Below are positions 24,491 through 33,418 of a stretch of DNA of 64,000 bases, in pieces. The position numbers were made by a program, and so were the translations under genes. Source of the stretch: Paenibacillus solanacearum (GTDB lineage Bacteria; Bacillota; Bacilli; Paenibacillales; NBRC-103111); NCBI RefSeq assembly GCF_910593845.1, contig NZ_CAJVAS010000005.1, positions 217,830 to 281,829 of the forward strand, written 5' to 3'. Position 1 is the stretch's first letter. Every line of letters begins with the position of its first letter. Below the pieces are notes generated by a model. That model saw nothing but the letters and a program-made list of their open reading frames with translations. It had not been told where the DNA came from and ran no database searches.

Positions 24491-25384
24491 ATGAATCTTC
24501 ATGCGCTCAGCGTCTTTCGCGCCGTTGCGCACGGCGGCAGCGTGACCCGTGCTGCCGAAGCGCTGCGCATTAGCCAGCCGGCGGTAACGGCCCAAATCCG
24601 CAATCTGGAGAACGAGCTCGGCCTCTCCCTTATCGCTCCGAAAGGCCGCGGCATAGGGCTGACGGAAGCAGGCGAATGGGTTGCGGCCCAGGCGGACCGG
24701 CTGTTCTCGCTGGAGACGGAGGTCGAGCGTCTGATCGCCGATTACAAGGAAGGCCGCACCGGCAAGCTGCGCATCGCCGCTACGTATTTGCCGGCCAACT
24801 TTTTGCTGCCTGGCTGGATCGCTGCTTTCAAATCGGATTATCCCGATGTGCGCGTCATATTGCATACGGCCAACACGCGCCAAGCAATGGAACGGCTGAT
24901 GCGATACGAAGCCGACTTGGCGGTGATCGGCGGAGGGGCCGAGCCCGAACCGGGCATCGCCCGGCGCGTTCTGTTCGAAGATCCAATGTGGTTTGTCGTC
25001 CCGCGCGGTCACCGGCTGGCGGATCGGGAGTCGTCCCTTGCGGAAATTTTGCGCGAACCGTTCGTCATGCGGGAAGAAGGAAGCCGTACGCGCGAGATGC
25101 TGCTGGCCTTGTGCCGGACGGCCAATCTGAAACCGCCCGCGGCGGCGGTGGAATGGGACGGTATGAATGAGGCGGTCAGGGCGGTGAAGGCGGGGTATGG
25201 CGTCATCTTCGCCTCGGCGGCGGAAGTGCGGGAGGATGTGCAGCGCGGCGATGTCGCCCGCGTCTTTGTGCGGGAAGTCGAAGCCGTCAATCCGATTGCC
25301 GTGTATACGCGGGAGCAGGAGACGTTGTCCAAACCGGCGGAGGCGCTGATGAATATCATCATGCGCCCCCGTGAAGAATCGTAG
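24491..25384 (+). CDS. LysR family transcriptional regulator
   Basis: 297 aa. N-terminal winged HTH with LHALSVFRAVAHGGSVTRAA and LRISQPAVTAQIRNLENEL, then GLTEAGEWVAAQA; C-terminal periplasmic-binding-like co-inducer domain (LRIAATYLPANFLLP, VIGGGAEPEPG, VKAGYGVIFASAAEV). Start ATG 24491 after GGAAGGAGGC. Shares the divergent promoter region with thrC, which it probably regulates; the co-inducer is unknown. Closest in style to CysB/CbbR-type regulators. Confidence 0.9.
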   Translation: MNLHALSVFRAVAHGGSVTRAAEALRISQPAVTAQIRNLENELGLSLIAPKGRGIGLTEAGEWVAAQADRLFSLETEVERLIADYKEGRTGKLRIAATYLPANFLLPGWIAAFKSDYPDVRVILHTANTRQAMERLMRYEADLAVIGGGAEPEPGIARRVLFEDPMWFVVPRGHRLADRESSLAEILREPFVMREEGSRTREMLLALCRTANLKPPAAAVEWDGMNEAVRAVKAGYGVIFASAAEVREDVQRGDVARVFVREVEAVNPIAVYTREQETLSKPAEALMNIIMRPREES

Positions 25385-25402
25385 GCGGCGATCAAGTCGC
25401 CG

Positions 25403-26713
25403 CTATTTCTTCTTCAATTCTTCAATTTTTTTGTCAAACGTCTCGTTCGCTTCTCTTAGCGCCGTGTTGACGTCTTTCCCATTTTTTACGGTCGCAGTCA
25501 GCGCGGCTCGGGCTGCGCTAATCCCTTGCGTGTCGTACACCGTCTGTGGATACGGACTGGCAGGTGTCATATTGACGGCTTTCACATTTTTCCCCACCAT
25601 ATAAGTCAGGTCTTTACCGAAAGCTTCTTTCACCTTCGGATCTTTCAATACGCTGTATCTTCCCTGCCTGGACATATCCATCTGCACTTCGTCCGATAAG
25701 ATGGCGGACATTACCCGGAAAGCGTCCTCCTTCTTGGAACTTGTCTTGGAAAGCACCATTAAGTGTGCGTCGATTCCGGGGCTGACGCCCGGCAGCTTTT
25801 GCCAGACAGGGAAGGAGGCCATGTCCCAATTCAAATCCTGGAATTGGCTTAAATCGCCGAATAAATTAATATCGGCCAGCATGGCCAGCGTCCGTTTCTT
25901 GTAAAACAGCTCTGCGGCTTCTTTATTAAATGAGATTTGCTCGTTTCCGGGAATCGAATGAATGGCAATCATCCGCTCCATGACTTGCTTCCACTCCGGT
26001 GTGTTCAGCGCCGCTTTGTTCGTCTTCGGGTCGACAAAAGGCAGCGAAAGCTGCGAAGCGAGCCGTTCCGGGACATTCGGTTCCAGTCCGCGGTATTGCG
26101 TGCCGTTGTCGTTTCGGGTTACGAGCTTGGCAAGCTCTGTGGCCTGCTCCCAGGTCATCCCGTCCTTCGGATACGGAACGGCGAATTTATCGAAAATGTC
26201 CTTGTTATAATAAAGCGTTTGAAAGTTTCGGGCATATGGCAGCGCAGCCAAATCATTCGTTTGCGTGGCGGCTTTGACCGCTTCGACGGCCTGCGTCTCG
26301 ATTTTGGCCAGATCGAATTTATGCTTTTGAATCCACTCCGTTAAAGGCGCGGCCAAGTCCAGCTCGAGAAATTCGGGCATCCCGTTCACATTATTCGTAA
26401 TGACAATGTCCGGGACATTGCCGGCCGCCACCAGCTCCGCCAACTTCGTGCCCTGTGCGTTATATATGAACTTCTGTACCGTAATCCAAGGATATTGCTT
26501 GCTTACCGGCGCTATGATATAACGCTGAAATTCTTCGTCCGTCAAATATCCCTGGGTTTTAACCCCTACGGAAATCGTCACGGGCTGATGCTCGGCCGGC
26601 TTGTTCTCCGGCGAAGCGGCTGGCTGCTTGGTCATGCAGCCGCCGAGTAAGGCGGGTAACATCGCGCCGCTCAGCAGTATCGATCCGAATCGGTAACGTC
26701 GTCCTTTAAGCAT
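25403..26713 (-). CDS. Extracellular solute-binding lipoprotein, family 1 (paralogue 2 of 4)
   Basis: 436 aa, lipobox LLGGC (Cys26). Shares YNKDIFDKFAVPYPKDGMTW (blocks YNKDIFDKF, YPKDGMTWEQA) and the C-terminal DVNTALREANETFDKK with the other three lipoproteins. Start ATG 26713 overlaps the end of the upstream glycerophosphodiesterase-family gene by 8 bp, so the two are translationally coupled. A GDPD enzyme plus family-1 binding protein recalls the Ugp pair UgpQ-UgpB, so a glycerophospho- or phosphodiester-linked sugar compound is a possible ligand (inference). No permease nearby. Convergent with the lysR gene. Confidence 0.88.
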   Translation of the reverse strand: MLKGRRYRFGSILLSGAMLPALLGGCMTKQPAASPENKPAEHQPVTISVGVKTQGYLTDEEFQRYIIAPVSKQYPWITVQKFIYNAQGTKLAELVAAGNVPDIVITNNVNGMPEFLELDLAAPLTEWIQKHKFDLAKIETQAVEAVKAATQTNDLAALPYARNFQTLYYNKDIFDKFAVPYPKDGMTWEQATELAKLVTRNDNGTQYRGLEPNVPERLASQLSLPFVDPKTNKAALNTPEWKQVMERMIAIHSIPGNEQISFNKEAAELFYKKRTLAMLADINLFGDLSQFQDLNWDMASFPVWQKLPGVSPGIDAHLMVLSKTSSKKEDAFRVMSAILSDEVQMDMSRQGRYSVLKDPKVKEAFGKDLTYMVGKNVKAVNMTPASPYPQTVYDTQGISAARAALTATVKNGKDVNTALREANETFDKKIEELKKK

Positions 26714-27560
26714 GATTTTTCACTCCTCGGTTAAATTGTGGATCCCCGCCATTTTCCAAGTATTGCTTCAATTCCAAAGGACAATCCGTCTGGATCATAT
26801 TGAATCCGTAGTGAATCATCCATTCCCAGCCTGACGGCGTGTCTGTGTATCCGCCGCAAAGCTTCTTCTGAATCGAATTCACCCAAATCCGGTAACGTCC
26901 GATGAGCAGGCCGAAGTTCGGAGCTGAGATGACCGGACTCGGGTCCGCGGGAAATACAAGCTCGAGCGCCTTCGGCCTGACCATCTGCAATACGTTCGGC
27001 AATTGGCCGATATTTCCTTCCTCGACCACATGCATATATTCGGGCCGGGTCGGCTTCCCCTTCAAAAACTGTTCCACTTCCGCATAGTCCGCGCTGCTCT
27101 TGAATAAGCCTTGGGTCAACGTACCGGTGCGGACCAGCACCTCGTATACCTCTTCGCGCGCATCCCAGCATTTATCCAGGTTGATCATGATGCTGCCTTT
27201 GGCGAGTCGCATCACCTCCTCCAACAAAGCTACTTTCATGCCGGTTATCCTTGCCGTTTCCCCTCCCTTGCCGTCTTTAAGGAATAACGACCGGATTTGC
27301 TCCAGCGTTAGATCTGATACTTTGCCGGTGCCATCCGTCATCCGGTCGACGGTTTTGTCGTGCATGAGTATCAAATGCCCGTCCTTCGTCTTGCGCACAT
27401 CGATTTCTACCATATCGATCCCCATATCGATGCAGGACTGTACGGCCGCCAGCGAATTTTCCGGATATCGGCGCCAATCACCCCGATGCGATACCGTCAA
27501 GGTCCGGGCTTCCGGGTCATTGAATGCAGCGTATATTTCATTAAATTGCAGCGATGTCAT
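26706..27560 (-). CDS. Glycerophosphodiester phosphodiesterase family protein (module 1)
   Basis: 284 aa from ATG 27560 (AGGAGG, 9-nt spacing). GDPD catalytic set present: HRGDWRRYPENS with His25 and Arg26, Glu52 and Asp54 in VEIDVR, His67 in LMHD, and late TDCPLEL. Cytoplasmic (no signal peptide). Family reaction: glycerophosphodiester to glycerol-3-phosphate plus alcohol; the true substrate may be another phosphodiester. Carries LacI-1 operators at 27601 and 27686 upstream and is coupled to the lipoprotein gene downstream. Related to the second GDPD at 42727. Confidence 0.87.
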   Translation of the reverse strand: MTSLQFNEIYAAFNDPEARTLTVSHRGDWRRYPENSLAAVQSCIDMGIDMVEIDVRKTKDGHLILMHDKTVDRMTDGTGKVSDLTLEQIRSLFLKDGKGGETARITGMKVALLEEVMRLAKGSIMINLDKCWDAREEVYEVLVRTGTLTQGLFKSSADYAEVEQFLKGKPTRPEYMHVVEEGNIGQLPNVLQMVRPKALELVFPADPSPVISAPNFGLLIGRYRIWVNSIQKKLCGGYTDTPSGWEWMIHYGFNMIQTDCPLELKQYLENGGDPQFNRGVKNHA

Positions 27561-27600
27561 CGCGCTCGACCTCCTATTCCATCTCGGCTCCACAGATTTC

Positions 27601-27612
27601 GTAATCGATTAC
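27601..27612. promoter_or_regulatory. LacI-1 operator GTAATCGATTAC (site 1)
   Basis: Perfect 12-bp palindrome 40 bp upstream of the GDPD start. Identical to the sites at 28516 and 29628. Confidence 0.8.
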
Positions 27613-27685
27613 TTTTTATAACTTAAAAAAATACTGTATAACAACTTACTTTATGGACAATCACCTATCGTTTATCAAATAAAAA

Positions 27686-27697
27686 ATAATCGATTAC
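27686..27697. promoter_or_regulatory. LacI-1 operator ATAATCGATTAC (site 2)
   Basis: One mismatch to the 12-bp palindrome. It lies 11 bp beyond the stop of the 2H gene, 85 bp from site 1 (about eight helical turns), so DNA looping between the two is possible. Confidence 0.7.
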
Positions 27698-27707
27698 AAT
27701 ATAGCCT

Positions 27708-28496
27708 TCACATCGGCCGCTTCCTTATAAACGTCTCCATATCGGTCATTCCGTACAAGCTGATGCTGGAATAGACGATCTTCCGGTCTTTAAGCTCCTT
27801 CGCCAGCATGAGGTTCAATTGTTCCACTGTCTCGGCAGATTGTGCTCCCTGTTCTTTGTTCGCGAAATAACCGACCGAAACATGCGGCCTATACGTCTCC
27901 GTTGCCGTAGCAAAACCGAAACGCTCCTCAACGAATCGGTTCAATTTAACCCGCTCTGTCTTTATGTTGTTTAATATGGCGGCGGATTCGGAATCGGCTG
28001 GCTTGAGCGTCGCCACAACGCCGTTATTATTCCAGTTCTCCAGCCTGTCGAATTCAAAGGCGAGACTTCCCGAGCCGAACCAGCCGGAATCCGCGCACAT
28101 GACCGGTAATAGCCGGCTTTCCTTGCATCGGGAATTCGGCAGCCCCGCCAGCAGTGCTTCGGCTTCTTGCCGGATCGGATCGGGCAGCTTGTGCACATTG
28201 AAATCATTTATCGCATCCCAGACGGTAACGTGGTACGAATGAAGCGGCAGGAAACAGAACAAATAATCTCGGGCCATCCGCTCCAGTCCATTCGCCGTCT
28301 CCCACAAGCTGCTATAAAAGGAAGTGTCCGCTTCCTCTTCCCGGCAAAACATTTGTTCTAACTCCGGGCTGCCGCCGGCCGGAGCGTAGCTGTCCCCTGG
28401 ATTGTCAAACAACAGTGAAAAACCGTTAAAGTGCGCCCATACGGGCCGAAAGCCATTGATCTTCCGATTCGTAACGCGAAACATGCGATATTCCAT
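27708..28496 (-). CDS. 2H phosphoesterase superfamily-like protein (DUF1868-type)
   Basis: About 262 aa. Two H-x-[ST] motifs about 115 residues apart: HVT (89-91, in LPLHSYHVTVWDAIND) and HVS (205-207, in TYRPHVSVGYF), the defining catalytic pair of 2H phosphoesterases, which open cyclic phosphodiesters or act as 2',5'-ligases. Start uncertain: ATG 28496, or ATG 28484 with AAGGA about 11 nt upstream. Soluble. First gene below a LacI-1 operator (28516) and followed by GDPD and a binding lipoprotein with the same operators, so a joint phosphodiester-sugar pathway is suggested. Substrate unknown. Confidence 0.7.
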   Translation of the reverse strand: MEYRMFRVTNRKINGFRPVWAHFNGFSLLFDNPGDSYAPAGGSPELEQMFCREEEADTSFYSSLWETANGLERMARDYLFCFLPLHSYHVTVWDAINDFNVHKLPDPIRQEAEALLAGLPNSRCKESRLLPVMCADSGWFGSGSLAFEFDRLENWNNNGVVATLKPADSESAAILNNIKTERVKLNRFVEERFGFATATETYRPHVSVGYFANKEQGAQSAETVEQLNLMLAKELKDRKIVYSSISLYGMTDMETFIRKRPM

Positions 28497-28515
28497 CCTT
28501 TTTCTCAATTATTTT

Positions 28516-28527
28516 GTAATCGATTAC
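28516..28527. promoter_or_regulatory. LacI-1 operator GTAATCGATTAC (site 3)
   Basis: Perfect palindrome about 20 bp upstream of the 2H phosphoesterase gene, within its likely promoter or transcription start. Confidence 0.8.
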
Positions 28528-28621
28528 TTTTTGGCGAAAAGCAAGAATAGCTCTCATCAAAGTTGATTCGGCTTCGATAAGGAACCATTCATGTTATTAA
28601 TGATAGGCGGCAAAATTGATC

Positions 28622-29608
28622 TTACGTTTCCCTTACAACCAGCTGATGGTCCAAAATATGCCGTCCGCTTGTGTTGATTTCTTTATTTTGTATTTTTTGC
28701 AGCAGCAGTTTGACTGAGGAAAATCCAAGCTCATAAGCCGGTTGAACGATAGCGGTTACGCCCGGGTTAGATATTTCCGTCAGAAACGTGCCGTCAAAGC
28801 TGATCATACCGACCTCTTCCGCCAGACGAATCGCCTTGTCTCTGATTCCTTTGAGCACGAAGGCAGCCATCAAGTCCGAATGCGTGAGCAAGCCGTCGAT
28901 GGCAATGCCTTGATCCACAAGCTCGTTCAATATCCCGACGAGTTGCCCGTCTTCCCCGTTTCCTTGGTGCGGCTTGACGATCAATTCAGGACGAAAGTCA
29001 ATCCCCGCCTCACTTAGCGCTTCTTTGTAACCGGTCAGCCGATCGCCCACCGAGCTTGATTTCTTGGAACCCGTAATGTACACGATGTTCCGACAGCCTC
29101 TTCGAATCAGCTCACACGCCGCGTCATAGCCGGCCTTCCTATTGTCGATCGCAACGTAAGTAATATGAATGTCATCAAAATATTCGTTGCACATGACGAC
29201 CGGATAGTTCTCGTTTAATTTTTGAATTACTTTCTTATTCGCCCATGACGATAAAATAATGATCCCGTCCACTTGGCTTGTGCTGAGCATATTCTCATAT
29301 GTATCCGCCTGCCATCCCGTCGTTCCGAGAATCATATGATAGCCGCTGTTGCGGATTGCTTCCTGCGCGCCTCTGACGATTCCGGCGTAGAAAGGATTGG
29401 CGATGGTGGGCATGACCATGGCGATGGTATTACTGGATTGCTTTCTTAAATTTTTGGCCAGCACGTTCGGCTTGTATTGAAGCTCCTCGATCGCCCTCAT
29501 AACCTTCTGCCTGTTGACCGCCTTCACGGACGGATCATGGTTTAGCACTCTGGACACCGTTGCTACGGATACGTTCGCGCGCGCGGCCACTTCTTTGACT
29601 GAGCTCAT
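28622..29608 (-). CDS. LacI family transcriptional regulator (LacI-1)
   Basis: 328 aa. HTH at the N-terminus (VKEVAARANVSVATVSRVLN) with hinge helix PNVLAKNLRK, then a periplasmic-binding-like effector domain (AMVMPTIANPFYAGIVRGAQ, GIIILSSW, DRLTGYKEAL, VGMISFDGTFLTEISNPGVT). Sugar-responsive repressor. Its own promoter has GTAATCGATTAC 20 bp before the start, and the same operator precedes the 2H, GDPD and lipoprotein genes just downstream, giving a self-contained regulon at 25403-29639. Effector sugar unknown. Confidence 0.92.
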   Translation of the reverse strand: MSSVKEVAARANVSVATVSRVLNHDPSVKAVNRQKVMRAIEELQYKPNVLAKNLRKQSSNTIAMVMPTIANPFYAGIVRGAQEAIRNSGYHMILGTTGWQADTYENMLSTSQVDGIIILSSWANKKVIQKLNENYPVVMCNEYFDDIHITYVAIDNRKAGYDAACELIRRGCRNIVYITGSKKSSSVGDRLTGYKEALSEAGIDFRPELIVKPHQGNGEDGQLVGILNELVDQGIAIDGLLTHSDLMAAFVLKGIRDKAIRLAEEVGMISFDGTFLTEISNPGVTAIVQPAYELGFSSVKLLLQKIQNKEINTSGRHILDHQLVVRET

Positions 29609-29627
29609 ATTTAATCTCCAACGAAAA

Positions 29628-29639
29628 GTAATCGATTAC
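29628..29639. promoter_or_regulatory. LacI-1 operator GTAATCGATTAC (site 4, autoregulatory)
   Basis: Perfect palindrome 19 bp upstream of the LacI-1 start codon. Confidence 0.8.
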
Positions 29640-29833
29640 AAAATGAGCGTATCATATCCTGTTTTCCAAGTCAACCACTTGTCGATCGATTAACCGCTAA
29701 TCGTATGAGGATCGGCAAGCTCCGCGCAGCTGACCGCACACGCCGAAGGGACTCAATCGGGACAACGCAACAACGCACAGCCACTCCGAATGGTGCAGAG
29801 ATCCGCCTTGCGATTGCACAACCGCACCAATAA

Positions 29834-29854
29834 GGCCGTCACGGAGCGACGGCC
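29834..29854 (-). terminator. Terminator of the Gfo/Idh/MocA gene
   Basis: GGCCGTC-N7-GACGGCC, 7-bp GC stem 23 nt after the stop at 29877, with a poor T-run (TTATTGG). The rest of 29640-29833 shows nothing recognisable. Confidence 0.5.
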
Positions 29855-29876
29855 CTTTGCTGCAATTTGCGTTACA

Positions 29877-30947
29877 CTACAAACGAACTTCCCTGCCGGT
29901 TTCGGCAGATTCGTACAGTGCGGACAAAATTTTAATCATGTCGACGCCTTGGTCCGGCGTATTGATCGGCTCCGCCCGGTCCTGCAGACAATCGATAAAG
30001 TGGTACAAATGCTTCCCATGATTACCCAGCTTGCTCGCACCCTTGAATACGGGCGTTATATTGGACAGCTGGCCGGCCGTTTCGGTGAATAGCTGCAATT
30101 CGCCCTTCTTGATGCTCGCCCCGGCCTTCGTGCCGCGAAGCTCGACGAAATTCATCTCCTCGCCCACATTGGAAGCCCAACTGAATTCCAGTTGCAGCGA
30201 TGCGCCGTTATCGAAACGGATGAAGCCAATGGCCAAATCCTCTACGTCAAAGGTGCCGTTTTCCTGCTTTTCTCCAAAATTCGAATGGACCGAATCCGAT
30301 AGCTCGTTGCCGGCAAACTTCGTGTAGGTAGAGCCGGATACCGCGACAGGGCGCGGATTGCCCATCAGCCATATAGCCAAATCGATAAAATGAACGCCGA
30401 GGTCAATCAGCGGTCCCCCACCCGACAATTCCTTGGTCGTGAACCAGCCGCCTTTGCCGGGAATGCCTCTTCGTCGCAGCCAGCCGCAGCGCCCGGTATA
30501 CATTTCCCCCGCGTGGCCTTCGGCGATATAGCGCTTCAAGTACTGGGCTTGCGGCGAGAAGCGGTTATTGCGCATCGCCATCAGCAGCTTGCCGGACTGC
30601 CGCGCCGCATCAGCCATCCTTTGAGCTTCTGCAGGACTTACGGCATCCGGCTTTTCGCAAAATACATGGCAGCCCGCATTCAGCGCCGCAATCGCTACCT
30701 TGGAATGATACAAATTCGGCGTGCAAATATCGATAACATCCAGTTCCGGAAGCTCCTTCAGCATCTGCTCGTAATCGCTGAATACATAAGGAATGCGGTG
30801 CTCGGCAGCCAGCTTCTCGGCCTTTGGCTTATTGATGTCGCACAAGGCGATGATCTCGACTTCGTCATGCTCCAGCAGCGGCTGCAAATGAGCCGTTCTG
30901 AAAATATTTCCCGTCCCCACAACGCCGAATTTCAGCTTATTTCCCAT
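29877..30947 (-). CDS. Gfo/Idh/MocA family NAD(P)-dependent oxidoreductase
   Basis: 356 aa from ATG 30947 (GGAGGAG, 6 nt); a longer ATG at 31010 is less likely. Rossmann motif GVVGTGNIFRTAHLQPL, conserved CEKPDAVSP (the EKP lysine about 98), GGGPLIDLGVHFIDLAIWLMG with the catalytic-region His. Oxidises or reduces a sugar, inositol or derivative. Divergent from an AraC regulator (31118) that probably controls it. Single gene; substrate unknown. Confidence 0.88.
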   Translation of the reverse strand: MGNKLKFGVVGTGNIFRTAHLQPLLEHDEVEIIALCDINKPKAEKLAAEHRIPYVFSDYEQMLKELPELDVIDICTPNLYHSKVAIAALNAGCHVFCEKPDAVSPAEAQRMADAARQSGKLLMAMRNNRFSPQAQYLKRYIAEGHAGEMYTGRCGWLRRRGIPGKGGWFTTKELSGGGPLIDLGVHFIDLAIWLMGNPRPVAVSGSTYTKFAGNELSDSVHSNFGEKQENGTFDVEDLAIGFIRFDNGASLQLEFSWASNVGEEMNFVELRGTKAGASIKKGELQLFTETAGQLSNITPVFKGASKLGNHGKHLYHFIDCLQDRAEPINTPDQGVDMIKILSALYESAETGREVRL

Positions 30948-31117
30948 CTTCTTCTCCTCCGCTTCATTCCATCGTTTCTTCATGTATCCCTCATCCGGCC
31001 ATCCCATCAAGTCCCTTTACATTATAGATAGGCCGCAGGTATGATGAACAGAGACAATCTTCCGTTTAGTTAGCGGATCTTCCGATTTTTTTGCCTAGGA
31101 GAAGGAGGTGCTTTCGT

Positions 31118-31912
31118 ATGGATATTGGCCCCTGTTCCTTACTCGCCTGCGGCTATTCGGTGCATACGAAGCCGTTTACGTCCAAGCGGGAATTGCAAGT
31201 GTGCTTGGTCCGGTTTCAGTCCGAAGGCTGCAGCAGGATAGCTGTCAATGAGCATGTTCAGGAATACCGGCCCGGCGATCTGCTCGTTGCTTCTCCCGGC
31301 GACCGTTATCACCTGCAAACCGGCTATCCGGAAAGCGGAGACGCGCAAGTAAGCGCCGTGCGCTGCGCAGATTACTACTTCACCTGCAAAATCGAAGGGG
31401 AAGCTCCGTTCGGAGATTACCCGCGCAAACTGCATATCGGGATGGACGATCCGTTTCTCAATTTGCTAAAAAATTTGGTTTATGAGCGCCGCAAGCTGAA
31501 GGACCGTGATCCGAGCATTCAGGATTACCTGATTCGCCTTACTTTTATGTATATCCGCCGGTTCATCCAAACGAGGCTGAATGCAAGCGGCAGCAACTAT
31601 TTGCCCAATAAAATGAAAGATTATATCGAACGGCACGCTACGGAGCCGCTCACCTTGAAGCAGATTGCATCCCATGCGGGACTCGGAATCTCACGGGCGT
31701 CGGAGCTGTTTAAAGCAGCGTTCGGCATCTCGGTCATGGGGTATGCCGCCGAGGTCAAGCTGAACATGGCCCGCAATTTTATTTTGCACGAGACCCGCTC
31801 CATGGAAGAAGTCGCCTACTCCTGCGGGTTCGGAAGCTACACGCACTTTTGCCGCATGTTTACCAAGCGATTCGGCGTCTCGCCAAGAAAATACAGGGAG
31901 AGCAACCGTTAA
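31118..31912 (+). CDS. AraC family transcriptional regulator
   Basis: 264 aa from ATG 31118 (AAGGAGG, 9-nt spacing). N-terminal cupin-like sensing half (EYRPGDLLVASPGDRYHLQ) and C-terminal double HTH: PLTLKQIASHAGLGISRASELFKAAFG and SMEEVAYSCGFGSYTHFCRMFTKRFGVSPRKYR, cited by start and end blocks. Activator-type regulator of carbohydrate genes. Divergent from the Gfo/Idh/MocA gene and convergent with the lipoprotein gene at 32017. Confidence 0.9.
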   Translation: MDIGPCSLLACGYSVHTKPFTSKRELQVCLVRFQSEGCSRIAVNEHVQEYRPGDLLVASPGDRYHLQTGYPESGDAQVSAVRCADYYFTCKIEGEAPFGDYPRKLHIGMDDPFLNLLKNLVYERRKLKDRDPSIQDYLIRLTFMYIRRFIQTRLNASGSNYLPNKMKDYIERHATEPLTLKQIASHAGLGISRASELFKAAFGISVMGYAAEVKLNMARNFILHETRSMEEVAYSCGFGSYTHFCRMFTKRFGVSPRKYRESNR

Positions 31913-31916
31913 CGAA

Positions 31917-31990
31917 AATGCACCCCTAGAATTCCATCGGTTAAACCTCGAGGGTTGTGCCGAATGTGTATTCAGGGATGCATTTTTTCA
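31917..31990. terminator. Terminator between araC-type gene and lipoprotein gene
   Basis: ATGCAcCCCTagAAT pairs with ATTCAGGGaTGCAT across a long loop, followed by TTTTTT on the plus strand; the AAAA before the left arm gives a short T-run on the minus strand. Serves both convergent genes. Confidence 0.6.
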
Positions 31991-32016
31991 ACCGAAGAAA
32001 AGCCTTGCAGGTTTCA

Positions 32017-33312
32017 TTATTTGCTGTAAGACGCAATCGACTTGTTGGCGCGCTCCTCCGCTTCCCTGAGCGCCGTATTGATATCCTTCCCGCTATTCAC
32101 AACTTCGTCGGCCGCCTTGTTAATTTCCGGGTTGACGAGGTTGTCGTATACGTTGCCGCGATTGATCGGCTGATGCTTGTGCTTGAACGGTGCGGCAATA
32201 TTTTTGCCCTTCAGCGATGCATAGTCTTGACCGAACGCCTTCTTGATCGCATCATCCTTCAGCACGGCCGGACGGGCTGCCTTGGACATCGCCATTTGGT
32301 TTTCTTTACTTGTAATCGCTTTCAGAGCAAGAAACGCTTGATCCTGAAATTTGCTTTGCGCGGAAATGGTCAAAATTTGCAGCGGTGTGTCCACCTCAAG
32401 CGGTTTGCCCGGCATCGAAGGGAAGGTGACCATATCCCAGTTAAACACGTCGCCGGCTTTATAGTTATCTTCCAGAAGCCCCAGCCCGCCGTTAAAGGTA
32501 GCCATCATCGCCACGTTCTTGTTGTCGCGGAACATCTTCTCGCCCGGGTTGCCTTCATTGCCCGGAATCGTGCGCAGCTGCCGGTAAATATCCATCGCCT
32601 GCTTCCAGCCGTCGGTCGTCAGCTTCGCCTTGCCGGATGCGTCATACTTTTCCTGGAGCATCGTCAACGAAAGCCGCGCGGCGACCATCGTGCCGAACCC
32701 TTTGTACGAGACGCCGTCCACCGTCTTCGTCACCTTGCGCGCCAGCTCGATCGTCTCCTGCCACGTCATGCCATCCTTCGGATAAGCGACGCCGAAGCGG
32801 TCGAATATATCCTTGTTATAGAGCAGAATCGGGAAGCCGAGAGAGAACGGCATCGAGTAGATTTGGCCTTTGTCGCCGTAACGCTTGATCATCTCGATGG
32901 TAGACGGCTCAAAATCATTCAGGTTGACATCGTGCTTTTTGATCAGCGGGGTCAAATCAAGCTGCATATCCAGCTTTTGCATGACCGGCACGTCGAGGAT
33001 GCCCGAATAGATCAGATCCGGGATGAATCCCGCCGTAATCATACTTTCGAAATTTTCTCCTTGCTGGTATTTGCGATATTCGACCGTAATGAACGGATAT
33101 TTCGCCTTGACCGGGTCGGCGATCATCGTTTTGAATTCCTCATCCGATATGCCCGAGCCGAGCGTCGCCATCGTGAGCGTGACCGGCGTCTGGTCCAGCT
33201 CGGCTTTGGCGCCGGGCGCGGGCTGCCCGGACTTTCCTCCGCTGCAGCCCGTCAATGCCAAGCCCATTGCAATGGCAGACGTCATTAGTACCTTGGATTT
33301 CTTTCTCAACAT
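32017..33312 (-). CDS. Extracellular solute-binding lipoprotein, family 1 (paralogue 3 of 4)
   Basis: 431 aa, lipobox ALTGC (Cys23), GGGGGG-type SD before ATG 33312. Contains the shared blocks YNKDIFDRFGVAYPKDGMTW (YNKDIFDRFG, YPKDGMTWQET) and C-terminal DINTALREAEERANK. Follows the sulfatase gene by 106 nt on the same strand, so its ligand may be a product of the sulfatase and the secreted glycosidase upstream. No membrane components in the window. Confidence 0.88.
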   Translation of the reverse strand: MLRKKSKVLMTSAIAMGLALTGCSGGKSGQPAPGAKAELDQTPVTLTMATLGSGISDEEFKTMIADPVKAKYPFITVEYRKYQQGENFESMITAGFIPDLIYSGILDVPVMQKLDMQLDLTPLIKKHDVNLNDFEPSTIEMIKRYGDKGQIYSMPFSLGFPILLYNKDIFDRFGVAYPKDGMTWQETIELARKVTKTVDGVSYKGFGTMVAARLSLTMLQEKYDASGKAKLTTDGWKQAMDIYRQLRTIPGNEGNPGEKMFRDNKNVAMMATFNGGLGLLEDNYKAGDVFNWDMVTFPSMPGKPLEVDTPLQILTISAQSKFQDQAFLALKAITSKENQMAMSKAARPAVLKDDAIKKAFGQDYASLKGKNIAAPFKHKHQPINRGNVYDNLVNPEINKAADEVVNSGKDINTALREAEERANKSIASYSK

Positions 33313-33418
33313 CTGTGTACCCCCCGATATTCATATTTGTATATGGAAAATGGTTGGAGCCGCACATCCAGTAGAGCTATAAGCATATGTTCATGACCGG
33401 CAAAGCGTTACGCGCCCC

